From the NCBI RefSeq assembly GCF_033100395.1, contig NZ_JAWLVJ010000004.1, forward strand, positions 124,001 through 188,000: a stretch of 64,000 bases of DNA, in the 5' to 3' direction. This DNA is from Terasakiella sp033100395. GTDB lineage: Bacteria; Pseudomonadota; Alphaproteobacteria; Rhodospirillales; Terasakiellaceae. This document shows, one piece after another, positions 7,522-15,228 of the stretch; position 1 is the first letter of the stretch, and each line of letters opens with the position of its first letter. The position numbers and the translations under genes were made by a program. Under the pieces are notes generated by a model. That model did not search any database. It was not told the DNA's origin and saw nothing but the letters and a program-made list of their open reading frames with translations.

Positions 7522-8688
7522 TTAGGCCTTATTCAACCGATCAAAACCTTTATCCAGATCGGCGAGCAAATCTTCAATATTTTCCTGACCTGCATGAATA
7601 CGCAAACATGGACCGTCTTCGACCCAGTCGGTGACCTGACGCGCGCCCTTGGGATTAAACGGAATGATCAAACTTTCATAGCCGCCCCAGCTGTATCCCA
7701 TGGGGAACAGTTCAAGACCGTCCAACATCGCAGCCACTGCCTTCTGTGTGTATTTTCCATCCAGTACAATAGAGAACAAACCACTGGACCCTGTGAAATC
7801 GCGTTTCCAGATTTCATGACCCGGGCAATCTTTAAAAGCCGGGTGCAATATCTTGGTGACTTCAGGGCGTTCCTGCAGCCACTCAGCCATCTTCAACGCG
7901 TTTTGTTCATGCAGGCGCAGGCGCGCGGGCAGGGTACGAAGTCCACGTTGCCCCAAATAACAATCATCCGGCCCGGCGCAATAGCCCAGCGTATTCAGCT
8001 GCACTTTGACCTTCTTATAATGTTCTTCACGAAGAGCGATTGTCCCCATCATAATGTCGGAATGCCCACCGATATATTTGGTCGCGGCCTGAATAGAAAT
8101 GTCACAGCCATGTTCAAAGGCATTAAAATAATAGCCCGCCGCCCAGGTGTTATCGATCATCACAAGCGCACCATGATCATGGGCCGCTTTGGCAATAGCC
8201 GGAATATCCTGCACTTCAAAGGTCAGTGAGCCCGGCGCTTCGGTGAAGACAATCTTGGTATTGTCTTTCATCAACTCTTTGATCCCGGCACCAATCATCG
8301 GGTCGTAATAAGTCACTTCCACACCCAGATTGGACAGGAAATTATTACAGAACTTCTTGGTCGGGAAATAAACGCTATCGGCCACCAGAATATGATCACC
8401 CGCCTTGATAAAAGACAGGATCGCGCCTGTGATACCCGCCAGACCCGACTGGACAGCAATCGCGCGATCAGCACCTTCCAGTTCAGCAACTGCTTCTTCA
8501 AAAGCGCGCGTCGTTGGCGTCCCCATGCGTCCATAAAAGACACCTTCTGTCGGGTTCTGATCCGCTTTGTTCATGGCCTCGACAGTTGGAAAGGTCACGG
8601 TGGAGGCATGATAAACAGGCGGATTGACGATCCCGAAATGGTCTTCGGGTTTACGACCAGCGTGCAGAAGTTTGGTATCTTTTTTCAT
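7522..8688 (-). CDS. metC: Cystathionine beta-lyase (PLP enzyme)
   Basis: 388-residue Cys/Met metabolism PLP enzyme. The Schiff-base lysine is K204 in AATKYIGGHSD. The phosphate-binding region SGLAGITGAI (about 81-90), the substrate-side YGRMGTPTT (about 52-60) and the conserved D179 in MIDNTWAAG are present. It cleaves cystathionine to homocysteine, pyruvate and ammonia in methionine synthesis; some relatives also use cysteine or other C-S substrates. The text fits the proteobacterial MetC branch rather than MetB or MetZ. Neighbours sseA and cysK are on the same strand and also handle reduced sulfur, but a terminator separates metC from sseA, so it likely has its own promoter around 8700-8740. 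Confidence 0.92.
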   Translation of the reverse strand: MKKDTKLLHAGRKPEDHFGIVNPPVYHASTVTFPTVEAMNKADQNPTEGVFYGRMGTPTTRAFEEAVAELEGADRAIAVQSGLAGITGAILSFIKAGDHILVADSVYFPTKKFCNNFLSNLGVEVTYYDPMIGAGIKELMKDNTKIVFTEAPGSLTFEVQDIPAIAKAAHDHGALVMIDNTWAAGYYFNAFEHGCDISIQAATKYIGGHSDIMMGTIALREEHYKKVKVQLNTLGYCAGPDDCYLGQRGLRTLPARLRLHEQNALKMAEWLQERPEVTKILHPAFKDCPGHEIWKRDFTGSSGLFSIVLDGKYTQKAVAAMLDGLELFPMGYSWGGYESLIIPFNPKGARQVTDWVEDGPCLRIHAGQENIEDLLADLDKGFDRLNKA

Positions 8689-8740
8689 AATCCTGATAGC
8701 CTTGGTGCTATGAAATTAACGTTAGGACAAGCTATAGCAC

Positions 8741-8772
8741 AAAAAGATAGCCCCGCAAGAAATCTCGCGGGG
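8741..8772 (-). terminator. Rho-independent terminator after sseA
   Basis: Read on the minus strand: CCCCGCGAG, loop ATTT, CTTGCGGGG (9-bp stem with one G-U pair), then CTATCTTTTT. It lies between the sseA stop and metC. Confidence 0.75.
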
Positions 8773-8800
8773 GCCATCGAAAAAGTTTTACGGAACTGAT

Positions 8801-9658
8801 TTATTCAACAGGGGTGTCTTCACATGCGCCCCATTCTGCCCAGGACCCGTCATAAACGGCTGCATCCTTGTTCCCTAAAAGGAAGGCTGCGAAAGCAAGG
8901 ACAGAGGCTGTCACACCGGACCCACAACTGGCGACCATGGGTTTGCGTGGATCAACACCAGCTGCATCAAAAATGTCGCGCATTTCATCCGCTGTTTTAA
9001 AGACGCCACCCTTGTCTTGATCAATCAGGCTGTCCCAAGGCACGTTTAATGAATTTGGAATGCGCCCCACCTTGATAACAGGCCAAGGTTCCTGACCTTC
9101 TCCTCGGTAACGTTCTGCTGAACGGGCATCAACCACCTGTTCGCGGCGCGCATCGATGTTTTTCAGCATATGGGCTTTATCGCGGATGATGAAATTATTT
9201 ACACGCGACGTCAGGTGACGTTCCTGTGGCTTAATGGCTGCACCATCTTCCGTTGGGCGACCTTCTGCCAGCCATTTACCCAGACCACCATCCAGAACGG
9301 CGACGTCTTCATGACCGAATAGGCGGAACATCCACCAGACGCGCGCCGCTGCACAACCGCCATTACGCGCATCATAAACAACGATCCGGCAACCATCACC
9401 CAGACCCATTTTACGCATTCTGGATGAAAACATTTCCGCAGACGGGATCATATGGGGCAGGGGATTCTTTTTATCTTTGATTTCATCGACATCAAAGAAT
9501 TGTGCACCTGGAATATGCGCTTCTTCAAACGCATCGCGCGCACTTTTACCTTCGACAGGTAAAAAATAAGTGGCATCGACAATATGCACATCCGGTGCAG
9601 ACATATGTTCTGCCAACCAGTCTGTGGTTACGAGTGCTTGAGGGTTTTTGAAAGTCAT
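8801..9658 (-). CDS. sseA: 3-mercaptopyruvate sulfurtransferase
   Basis: 285 residues made of two rhodanese domains (about 5-140 and 165-280). The catalytic loop in the second domain is CGSGVTA with C245. This loop is typical of mercaptopyruvate sulfurtransferases, whereas thiosulfate rhodaneses carry CRKGVT. The first domain has aspartate in place of a catalytic cysteine (VVYDARNG), as usual. It transfers sulfur from 3-mercaptopyruvate to thiophilic acceptors and is linked to cysteine breakdown. The ATG at 9658 is preceded by AAGGGG at correct spacing, but that site lies inside a long stem (see 9662-9704), so expression may be controlled at translation. Confidence 0.92.
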   Translation of the reverse strand: MTFKNPQALVTTDWLAEHMSAPDVHIVDATYFLPVEGKSARDAFEEAHIPGAQFFDVDEIKDKKNPLPHMIPSAEMFSSRMRKMGLGDGCRIVVYDARNGGCAAARVWWMFRLFGHEDVAVLDGGLGKWLAEGRPTEDGAAIKPQERHLTSRVNNFIIRDKAHMLKNIDARREQVVDARSAERYRGEGQEPWPVIKVGRIPNSLNVPWDSLIDQDKGGVFKTADEMRDIFDAAGVDPRKPMVASCGSGVTASVLAFAAFLLGNKDAAVYDGSWAEWGACEDTPVE

Positions 9659-9661
9659 GAT

Positions 9662-9704
9662 GTGCCCCTTATATTCATATTTTTATCTACGAATATAAGG
9701 GCAC
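9662..9704 (-). promoter_or_regulatory. Hairpin that sequesters the sseA ribosome binding site
   Basis: On the minus strand, arm GTGCCCTTATATTC (9704-9691) pairs with GAATATAAGGGGCAC (9676-9662): 14 base pairs with a single bulged G and a 14-nt loop. The second arm contains the Shine-Dalgarno sequence AAGGGG and ends three bases before the sseA ATG. In RNA this would hide the ribosome site. In DNA the same dyad could be an operator overlapping a promoter, since TTATAT in the first arm could serve as a -10. Either way it is a strong candidate regulatory site. It does not match any riboswitch class I recognise. Confidence 0.65.
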
Positions 9705-9758
9705 TTTCCACCATGAATTGGCAAGCAAAAACTCGCCAAGAACAGTAAGTTTTTTAGC

Positions 9759-10757
9759 TTACATCCAGTCTGGAACCGGCAAATTATTTTCCAGCAGGAA
9801 TTCCGGATTAAACAGCTTGCTCTGATAACGCGTTCCGCTGTCACACAGGACCGTCACAATTGTGTGGCCCGGACCCATTTCTTTGGCTAAACGGATGGCG
9901 CCAGCAACATTGACACCGGATGATCCACCAACACAGAGACCTTCGTTCTTCAGCAGGTCAAAAGTAATGAGAACTGCTTCCTGGTCGCTGATCTGATAAG
10001 CCGTATCAACAACAGCGTTTTCCAAGTTTGCCGTCACGCGGCCCTGACCGATACCTTCAGTAATCGAAGAACCTTCAGCCTTCAGCTCACCATGTTTATA
10101 GTAGTGATAAAGCGCGGCACCCATCGGGTCGGCAATACCGATCTTGATGTTTTCATTGTGCTTTTTAAGCCCCATGGAAACACCAGCCAGCGTCCCGCCA
10201 GTCCCCACAGCACAGACAAAGCCATCAACTTTACCGTCGGTCTGTTCCCAAATCTCCTGCGCGGTCGTATCGATATGGCCCTGACGGTTGGCGACGTTAT
10301 CAAACTGGTTGGCCCAGATTGCACCGTTTTCTTCCGTCTTTGCCATTTCTTCAGCCAGACGGCGCGAATAATGCACATAGTTGTCCGGGTTTTTATAAGG
10401 AACCGCAGGCACAAGACGCAGGTCTGCCCCACACAGACGCAGCATATCTTTCTTTTCCTGACTTTGCGTTTCCGGCATAACGATCACGGCACGATAGCCA
10501 AGGGCACGACCGACCAGCGCAATGCCGATCCCCGTGTTGCCAGCCGTACCTTCAACAATCACACCACCGGGGCGCAGCAGACCTTTGGCTTCTGCATCAC
10601 GGATGATGGCCAGCGCGGCGCGGTCTTTGATTGATCCGCCGGGGTTCAGGAATTCGGCTTTTGCCAGAATTTCACAGCCGGTTTCTTCAGAAGCCTGTTT
10701 CAGTTTTAAAAGGGGGGTATTGCCAATGGTCCCGACAAAGCCGTTGCGAATGTCCAT
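9759..10757 (-). CDS. cysK: Cysteine synthase (O-acetylserine sulfhydrylase family)
   Basis: 332-residue fold-type II PLP enzyme. The PLP lysine is K44 in NPGGSIKDRAAL. The substrate loop is GTAGNTGIGIAL, where classical CysK has TNGNTG, and the phosphate-binding GTGGTLAG and the C-terminal GGSSGVN are intact. It makes cysteine from O-acetylserine and sulfide. The GTAGNTG loop puts it in a side branch of the CysK/CysM/CBS family, so another beta-replacement substrate is possible. It sits upstream of sseA on the same strand, about 100 bases away. The C-terminus ends NLPVPDWM, slightly longer than E. coli CysK. Confidence 0.88.
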   Translation of the reverse strand: MDIRNGFVGTIGNTPLLKLKQASEETGCEILAKAEFLNPGGSIKDRAALAIIRDAEAKGLLRPGGVIVEGTAGNTGIGIALVGRALGYRAVIVMPETQSQEKKDMLRLCGADLRLVPAVPYKNPDNYVHYSRRLAEEMAKTEENGAIWANQFDNVANRQGHIDTTAQEIWEQTDGKVDGFVCAVGTGGTLAGVSMGLKKHNENIKIGIADPMGAALYHYYKHGELKAEGSSITEGIGQGRVTANLENAVVDTAYQISDQEAVLITFDLLKNEGLCVGGSSGVNVAGAIRLAKEMGPGHTIVTVLCDSGTRYQSKLFNPEFLLENNLPVPDWM

Positions 10758-10854
10758 TATGTTAGTCTCTTCTCATTTACAAATAGGTTGATAAGAAAAT
10801 AGGCAGTTGATTAGAAGAGTTCAACATTTAATCTGATATAAGTGTTAATTAATC

Positions 10855-11487
10855 TTATTCACACCATTTTTGACGTATTTCATTAAGCTGTAATTTCAAC
10901 CACTGTACAGCGATGATCGTCATGGAATTATGCAGGTTTCCGTTTTCTAGCAATTCAAAGGCTTTTTGGGATGAAACTTTAACGACAGCGATATCTTCAC
11001 CTTCATGTTCAAGCCCACCCACCTCAAAGGCTTCTGTTGAATTGACCTCTACACAATATAAATGCATAGATTCTGTTGTGCCGCCGGGGGAGACAAGATA
11101 ATCACAGATGAATTCTACCCGTTTTGCGTGGCAACCTGTTTCTTCTTCGGTTTCACGAACCGCGACACTTTCTGCGCTCTGACCTTCTTCAATAATCCCT
11201 GCCGGAATTTCCAGAAGCCAAGGATTATAGCCTGCTGCGAATGCCCCGGGGCGGAATTGTTCGATTAAAATCACAACATCCAGCTTGGGATCATAAAGCA
11301 GCATGCCAGCCGCATGACCACGTTCAAAGATTTCACGTGTCATGGCATCAGTCCAGCCGCCGTCATGCTTTTTATGGCGCAACGTCAATGCATCAATTTG
11401 AAAATAACCGTTAAACGGTGTTTTCTTTTCAATAACTTCAACATTATCAGCTGTAAATTTTGCATGGTCGGCGTTGGATTTTGCCAT
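10855..11487 (-). CDS. Nudix hydrolase, ADP-ribose pyrophosphatase type
   Basis: 210 residues. An N-terminal beta domain with the ADPRase-like YFQIDALTLRHKKHDGG is followed by a Nudix box about residues 107-129: GIIEEG-Q-SAESVAV-RETEEETG. The catalytic RExxEE core is intact, while the first glutamate of the consensus (GX5E) is glutamine. Further on, FVCDYLVSPGGTTE-like text (FICDYLVSPGGTTES) matches the NudF/ADPRase subgroup, which splits ADP-ribose to AMP and ribose-5-phosphate. Its ATG follows the parA stop with no spacer, so the two are almost certainly cotranslated. The symbol nudF would be reasonable but is left out because of the changed Nudix residue. Confidence 0.85.
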   Translation of the reverse strand: MAKSNADHAKFTADNVEVIEKKTPFNGYFQIDALTLRHKKHDGGWTDAMTREIFERGHAAGMLLYDPKLDVVILIEQFRPGAFAAGYNPWLLEIPAGIIEEGQSAESVAVRETEEETGCHAKRVEFICDYLVSPGGTTESMHLYCVEVNSTEAFEVGGLEHEGEDIAVVKVSSQKAFELLENGNLHNSMTIIAVQWLKLQLNEIRQKWCE

Positions 11488-12117
11488 TTACTTGTTCCAG
11501 ATTTCTTTTGCCAGCGCTTTCACTTCACGCGTCGCTGCACTGCGCTTATCAGATTCAACCACACCCAGACCTTCAATCATACTTGATGGGAAAGCAACCC
11601 GATTGCCTAAGGTGGATTCCAACATCGGACGTTCGTCTTCTTCCAGCATACCTTTGATCTTTTCCAAAAGCTTGCCTCGTGGCGGAATACGGTTCATCAG
11701 GACGATAGCTTCTGTCTTTTCTTTCTTTGCCTGTTTAAAAGTCGGTGCTGTTGCCCAAACATCCATCGGGCTTGGCTGCACAGGGATCACCAGAAGATCA
11801 GCATAGCGGATCGCGATATTGGCCTCTGTTTCTGCATGGGGTGGGGCATCGACAAGGATCACGTCGAAATCGCGTTTCAGACGGTCCAGTTCATTTTTCA
11901 AACGCCAGCCACCGACGCTGGAAAGAACAATACGGTTATCTTCGCCCAATGTCCTTTTACGTTCTGCAAACCAGGAAGTCAGACTTGCCTGTGGATCAAT
12001 GTCAACAAGAGCCACATTTTTCTTTTGCGATGCATACATTGTCGCCAATTGGGCCACGACCGTGGTTTTACCTGCACCACCTTTTTGCTGAGCGATGGTT
12101 AGAATTTTGGCTGACAT
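11488..12117 (-). CDS. Orphan ParA/MinD-type ATPase
   Basis: 209-residue SIMIBI-class ATPase. It has the deviant Walker A QQKGGAGKTTVVAQLA (about 9-24) with the signature lysine, DIDPQASLTSW (about 40-50), VDAPPHAE (about 89-96) and VIPVQPSPMDVWA. These enzymes form ATP-dependent sandwich dimers on DNA or membranes and position plasmids, chromosomes, chemoreceptors or other large cargos. No ParB, parS-like repeat or cargo protein is adjacent; instead a Nudix gene is fused to its stop codon. It is shorter than chromosomal ParA or MipZ (about 260-270 residues). Cargo cannot be deduced. Confidence 0.85.
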   Translation of the reverse strand: MSAKILTIAQQKGGAGKTTVVAQLATMYASQKKNVALVDIDPQASLTSWFAERKRTLGEDNRIVLSSVGGWRLKNELDRLKRDFDVILVDAPPHAETEANIAIRYADLLVIPVQPSPMDVWATAPTFKQAKKEKTEAIVLMNRIPPRGKLLEKIKGMLEEDERPMLESTLGNRVAFPSSMIEGLGVVESDKRSAATREVKALAKEIWNK

Positions 12118-12204
12118 TTGCGTCTCCTACGTCATCTTCCTTGTATATTTGGGCAATTGTTACCCTTCAGATGCGCAATAGCAAGAAAATGCTGCAATGC
12201 AAGA

Positions 12205-13470
12205 TCAAAATCTATCAAGACCGAGTCCGGAAAGCTCAATTTGTGTAGGTTTTTCACTGATTATATCAGAAATTATTTGCGCAGACCCGCAGGACATCGT
12301 CCAACCCAGAGTGCCGTGTCCAGTGTTCAGATATAAAGAATCGATAGCGGTCTTCCCGATGATCGGCACGCTGTCTGGTGTTTTGGGACGCAACCCGGCC
12401 CAGAATTCCACATCCTCTGGATCACCACAGCCTGGAAACAACTCTAATGTCTTATTCAGAATAAAACGGCTGCGGATTTGATTGATGTCCGTATTATACC
12501 CGCCAAGTTCAGCAGTGCCAGCAACCCTAAGATTATTGCCCAAGCGGCTGAAGACCAGTTTGAATTCATCGTCCGTCAGGCTGACGGTAGGGGCCGCATC
12601 CGGTTTAGTCAGGGGTAGGGTGATGGAGTAACCCTTCGCCGGATAGATTGGCAGGTTGATCCCGTAAGATTTTAAGAACGGTGCACTAAAGCTTCCCATA
12701 CAAACCACATAACGATCTGCCGTGATGACACCCTTGTCCGTCTTAACCCCTGTGATCTTGCCTTTATCCATTTCGAGAGACAAGATTGTGTGATCTGTCA
12801 GAAATTCAACACCGTTCTGACGACAGCTGGCACCAATCTGTTGGGTAAACTGATGCGCATCCCCGCTTTCATCATCGGCGGAATAAATCCCACCGACCAA
12901 TTCAGAAGAAACACTGGATAAAGCACCTTCTTTTTCCACACATTCAGCCGGGCTCAGGACTTTACGATCCAGACCAAACTCGCGCATTGTCGAAGCTGCG
13001 GTTACAGCCTGATCAAATTCTTTCTGATTGCGATAGAAATGCAAGATACCTTCTTCGCGGTGATTATAATCCAGATCAATTTCTTTACGGATTTTCTTCA
13101 GACACTCACGGCTGTGCAAGGCAACACGAAGCGTGCGTTCGGTATTCACAACGGTGCGATCTGTCGTGCAGTTTTTCAAAAACTTATAACACCAGGACCA
13201 TAGGCTGGGGTCCAGACGCATGAAATGGAACAAAAGCGGGGCGTCTTTCTTCCCCATCCATTTCAGCGCTTTCATCGGCGTAGATGGGCTGGCCCAAGGA
13301 TCAGCATGGGCCGCAGCGATTTGCCCACCATTAGCGTAACTGGTTTCCATTGCAGGGGAATTTTGACGGTCTATAACCACGACCTCATGTCCGGCCCTTT
13401 CTAAATAAAAGGCCGTTGTTGTACCCACCACACCTGCGCCGAGAACCAATACTCTCACGACAACGCTCAC
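12205..13470 (-). CDS. dadA: D-amino acid dehydrogenase (FAD)
   Basis: 421-residue DadA/DAO-family flavoprotein. The FAD-binding Rossmann motif VLVLGAGVVGTTTAFYL (about 7-23) is at the N-terminus, and the C-terminal WAGLRPKTPDSVPIIG and NTGHGTLGWTMSCGS match DadA closely. It oxidises D-alanine and other D-amino acids to keto acids and passes electrons to the quinone pool at the membrane. Start: GTG at 13470, or a second in-frame GTG at 13458 whose product MRVLVLGAG aligns with E. coli DadA; neither has a strong ribosome site. It is divergent from nnr with only about 55 bases between starts. No alanine racemase gene is beside it. Confidence 0.9.
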   Translation of the reverse strand: MSVVVRVLVLGAGVVGTTTAFYLERAGHEVVVIDRQNSPAMETSYANGGQIAAAHADPWASPSTPMKALKWMGKKDAPLLFHFMRLDPSLWSWCYKFLKNCTTDRTVVNTERTLRVALHSRECLKKIRKEIDLDYNHREEGILHFYRNQKEFDQAVTAASTMREFGLDRKVLSPAECVEKEGALSSVSSELVGGIYSADDESGDAHQFTQQIGASCRQNGVEFLTDHTILSLEMDKGKITGVKTDKGVITADRYVVCMGSFSAPFLKSYGINLPIYPAKGYSITLPLTKPDAAPTVSLTDDEFKLVFSRLGNNLRVAGTAELGGYNTDINQIRSRFILNKTLELFPGCGDPEDVEFWAGLRPKTPDSVPIIGKTAIDSLYLNTGHGTLGWTMSCGSAQIISDIISEKPTQIELSGLGLDRF

Positions 13471-13525
13471 ATTTTCTTGTTATAATGACTGTGGTATTTA
13501 AAAGCTGTTGGGGGTAAAGGCAAGC

Positions 13526-14971
13526 ATGGCTACCGCGAATTCGTCAAAAAACTATCTTTTATCGGTTTCACAAATGTATGACGCTGACCGGATCACCATT
13601 GAAAAGGGCACATCCGGCCTGAAACTGATGGAAGCCGCCGGAACCGCCATTACCCGCGAAATCACCCAACGCTGGTCCCCCAGAAAGACTGTTATACTTT
13701 GTGGTCCCGGTAATAACGGCGGTGATGGCTTTGTCGTTGCGCGCCAGCTTCATCAAAAAGGCTGGAAGGTCGATATCCTGTTATTGGGTGATCGTAACAA
13801 GCTGACGGGTGACGCAAAAGCCAATGCGGACAAATGGCCGTTTGAGACACATCCTTTGTTACCGGAATACCTTGATGGCGCCGCACTAATTGTTGACGCC
13901 ATTTTCGGTGCCGGGCTGGCCCGTGATATTGAAGGCAAGGTTGCCGATGTTCTTCATACGGTTAAAAATATGAATATCCCTGTCGTTGCCGTTGATGTTC
14001 CAAGTGGTGTGGATGGTGATACGGGTGAGATCAGAGGCGTCGCCGTTCCTGCGGATGTCACTGTTACTTTTGCACGCGGCAAAACCGGACATTACCTTTA
14101 TCCGGCACGAAAATACTGTGGTGATTTAATTATCGCTAATATCGGGATCACGGACGAAACAATCCGAGAGATTGCCCCACAGGTCCAAAAGAACGAACCA
14201 GCCCTTCTTTTCCCCTGGCCGGACGTGGAGACACATAAATATAAACGTGGTCATGGGGTTGTGATCGGTGCACAGCGAATGACAGGGGCATCGCGCCTTG
14301 CTGCCAATTGCGCACGCCGGGTAGGGGGCGGGCTTGTCACCATTACGGCACGTGGTGCTGCATATATGATCTATCGCCAAGCCGAGGCAGGGAATATTGT
14401 TTCTGATATTGATTTAGACGAATTACTTTCCGATCCACGAAAAAACGCCGTTCTCGTTGGGCCCGGGATGGGGGTCGGAGAAGGTCGACGCCAAATTGTT
14501 CAATCCTTATTGAACCGCGACAAAAATCTGATCGTTGATGCAGACGCTCTGACTATGATGGCTGACCTTAATATACCCAGCCGAAATGCACAAACGCTTC
14601 TGACACCGCATGAAGGGGAATTCAGTCGATTATTTCCTGATTTAGAAGGCAGTAAACTTGAACGCGCACGGCAAGCCGCCCAACAATCCGGCTATGTCAT
14701 TCTGTTAAAAGGCCCTGACACTGTCATCGCTGCCCCGGATGGTCGTGCGGCCATCAACACGACCGGAACGCCTTGGCTGGCAACGGCTGGAAGCGGGGAT
14801 TCTTTGGCTGGCATTTGTCTTGGACTGCTTTCTCAGGGATTGGATGCATATGACGCCGGTCGCTTGGGCGGATGGCTCCATGGAAAATGCGCCGAAGCCT
14901 TCGGATCAGGCCTGATTGCGGAAGATATTGGCGATATTTTGCCTAAAGTTATCAATTCTTTGCAAAAATAA
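13526..14971 (+). CDS. nnr: Bifunctional NAD(P)HX epimerase / ADP-dependent dehydratase
   Basis: 481 residues in two enzymes. The N-terminal YjeF_N epimerase (about 10-215) has GPGNNGGDGFVVARQL, and the C-terminal ribokinase-like dehydratase (about 225-480) has HKYKRGHGVVIG and the nucleotide-site AGSGDSLAGI. Together they repair damaged hydrated NADH and NADPH. Start: ATG at 13526 with AAAGG five bases upstream; an in-frame TTG at 13508 lies before it and is less likely. It is usually a housekeeping repair gene in bacteria. Here it is followed by tRNA-Leu. Confidence 0.93.
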   Translation: MATANSSKNYLLSVSQMYDADRITIEKGTSGLKLMEAAGTAITREITQRWSPRKTVILCGPGNNGGDGFVVARQLHQKGWKVDILLLGDRNKLTGDAKANADKWPFETHPLLPEYLDGAALIVDAIFGAGLARDIEGKVADVLHTVKNMNIPVVAVDVPSGVDGDTGEIRGVAVPADVTVTFARGKTGHYLYPARKYCGDLIIANIGITDETIREIAPQVQKNEPALLFPWPDVETHKYKRGHGVVIGAQRMTGASRLAANCARRVGGGLVTITARGAAYMIYRQAEAGNIVSDIDLDELLSDPRKNAVLVGPGMGVGEGRRQIVQSLLNRDKNLIVDADALTMMADLNIPSRNAQTLLTPHEGEFSRLFPDLEGSKLERARQAAQQSGYVILLKGPDTVIAAPDGRAAINTTGTPWLATAGSGDSLAGICLGLLSQGLDAYDAGRLGGWLHGKCAEAFGSGLIAEDIGDILPKVINSLQK

Positions 14972-14984
14972 CCGTACTTCTCTG

Positions 14985-15012
14985 TTGACACTGCGTTTGG
15001 AATGTATAGAGT
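14985..15012 (+). promoter_or_regulatory. Candidate promoter of tRNA-Leu
   Basis: Consensus TTGACA at 14985-14990 and TAGAGT at 15007-15012 with a 16-base spacer. An overlapping TATAGA at 15005 would give only 14. The tRNA starts about 55 bases downstream, so the transcript has a short leader. Confidence 0.45.
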
Positions 15013-15066
15013 GTGCCGCCAATTGGATCGGGCGTTCGGCGCTATCGATACAGTTTTTTGGTAACC

Positions 15067-15151
<85 letters not shown>

Positions 15152-15228
15152 AAAAACTGAAAAAAGCAGCCAGCTTTTAGATTCAAAAAACGAATTCGTA
15201 TAACTCATCTACATAGAGATTTTCAGAC

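Noticed and set aside
8689..8740. SAM riboswitch or other methionine leader before metC
   Set aside because: The leader is too short and lacks the needed helices; only the sseA terminator lies there.
9717..9738. Terminator after cysK (TTGGCGAG/CTTGCCAA on the minus strand)
   Set aside because: The T-run is in the loop and not after the stem, so it is not a convincing terminator.
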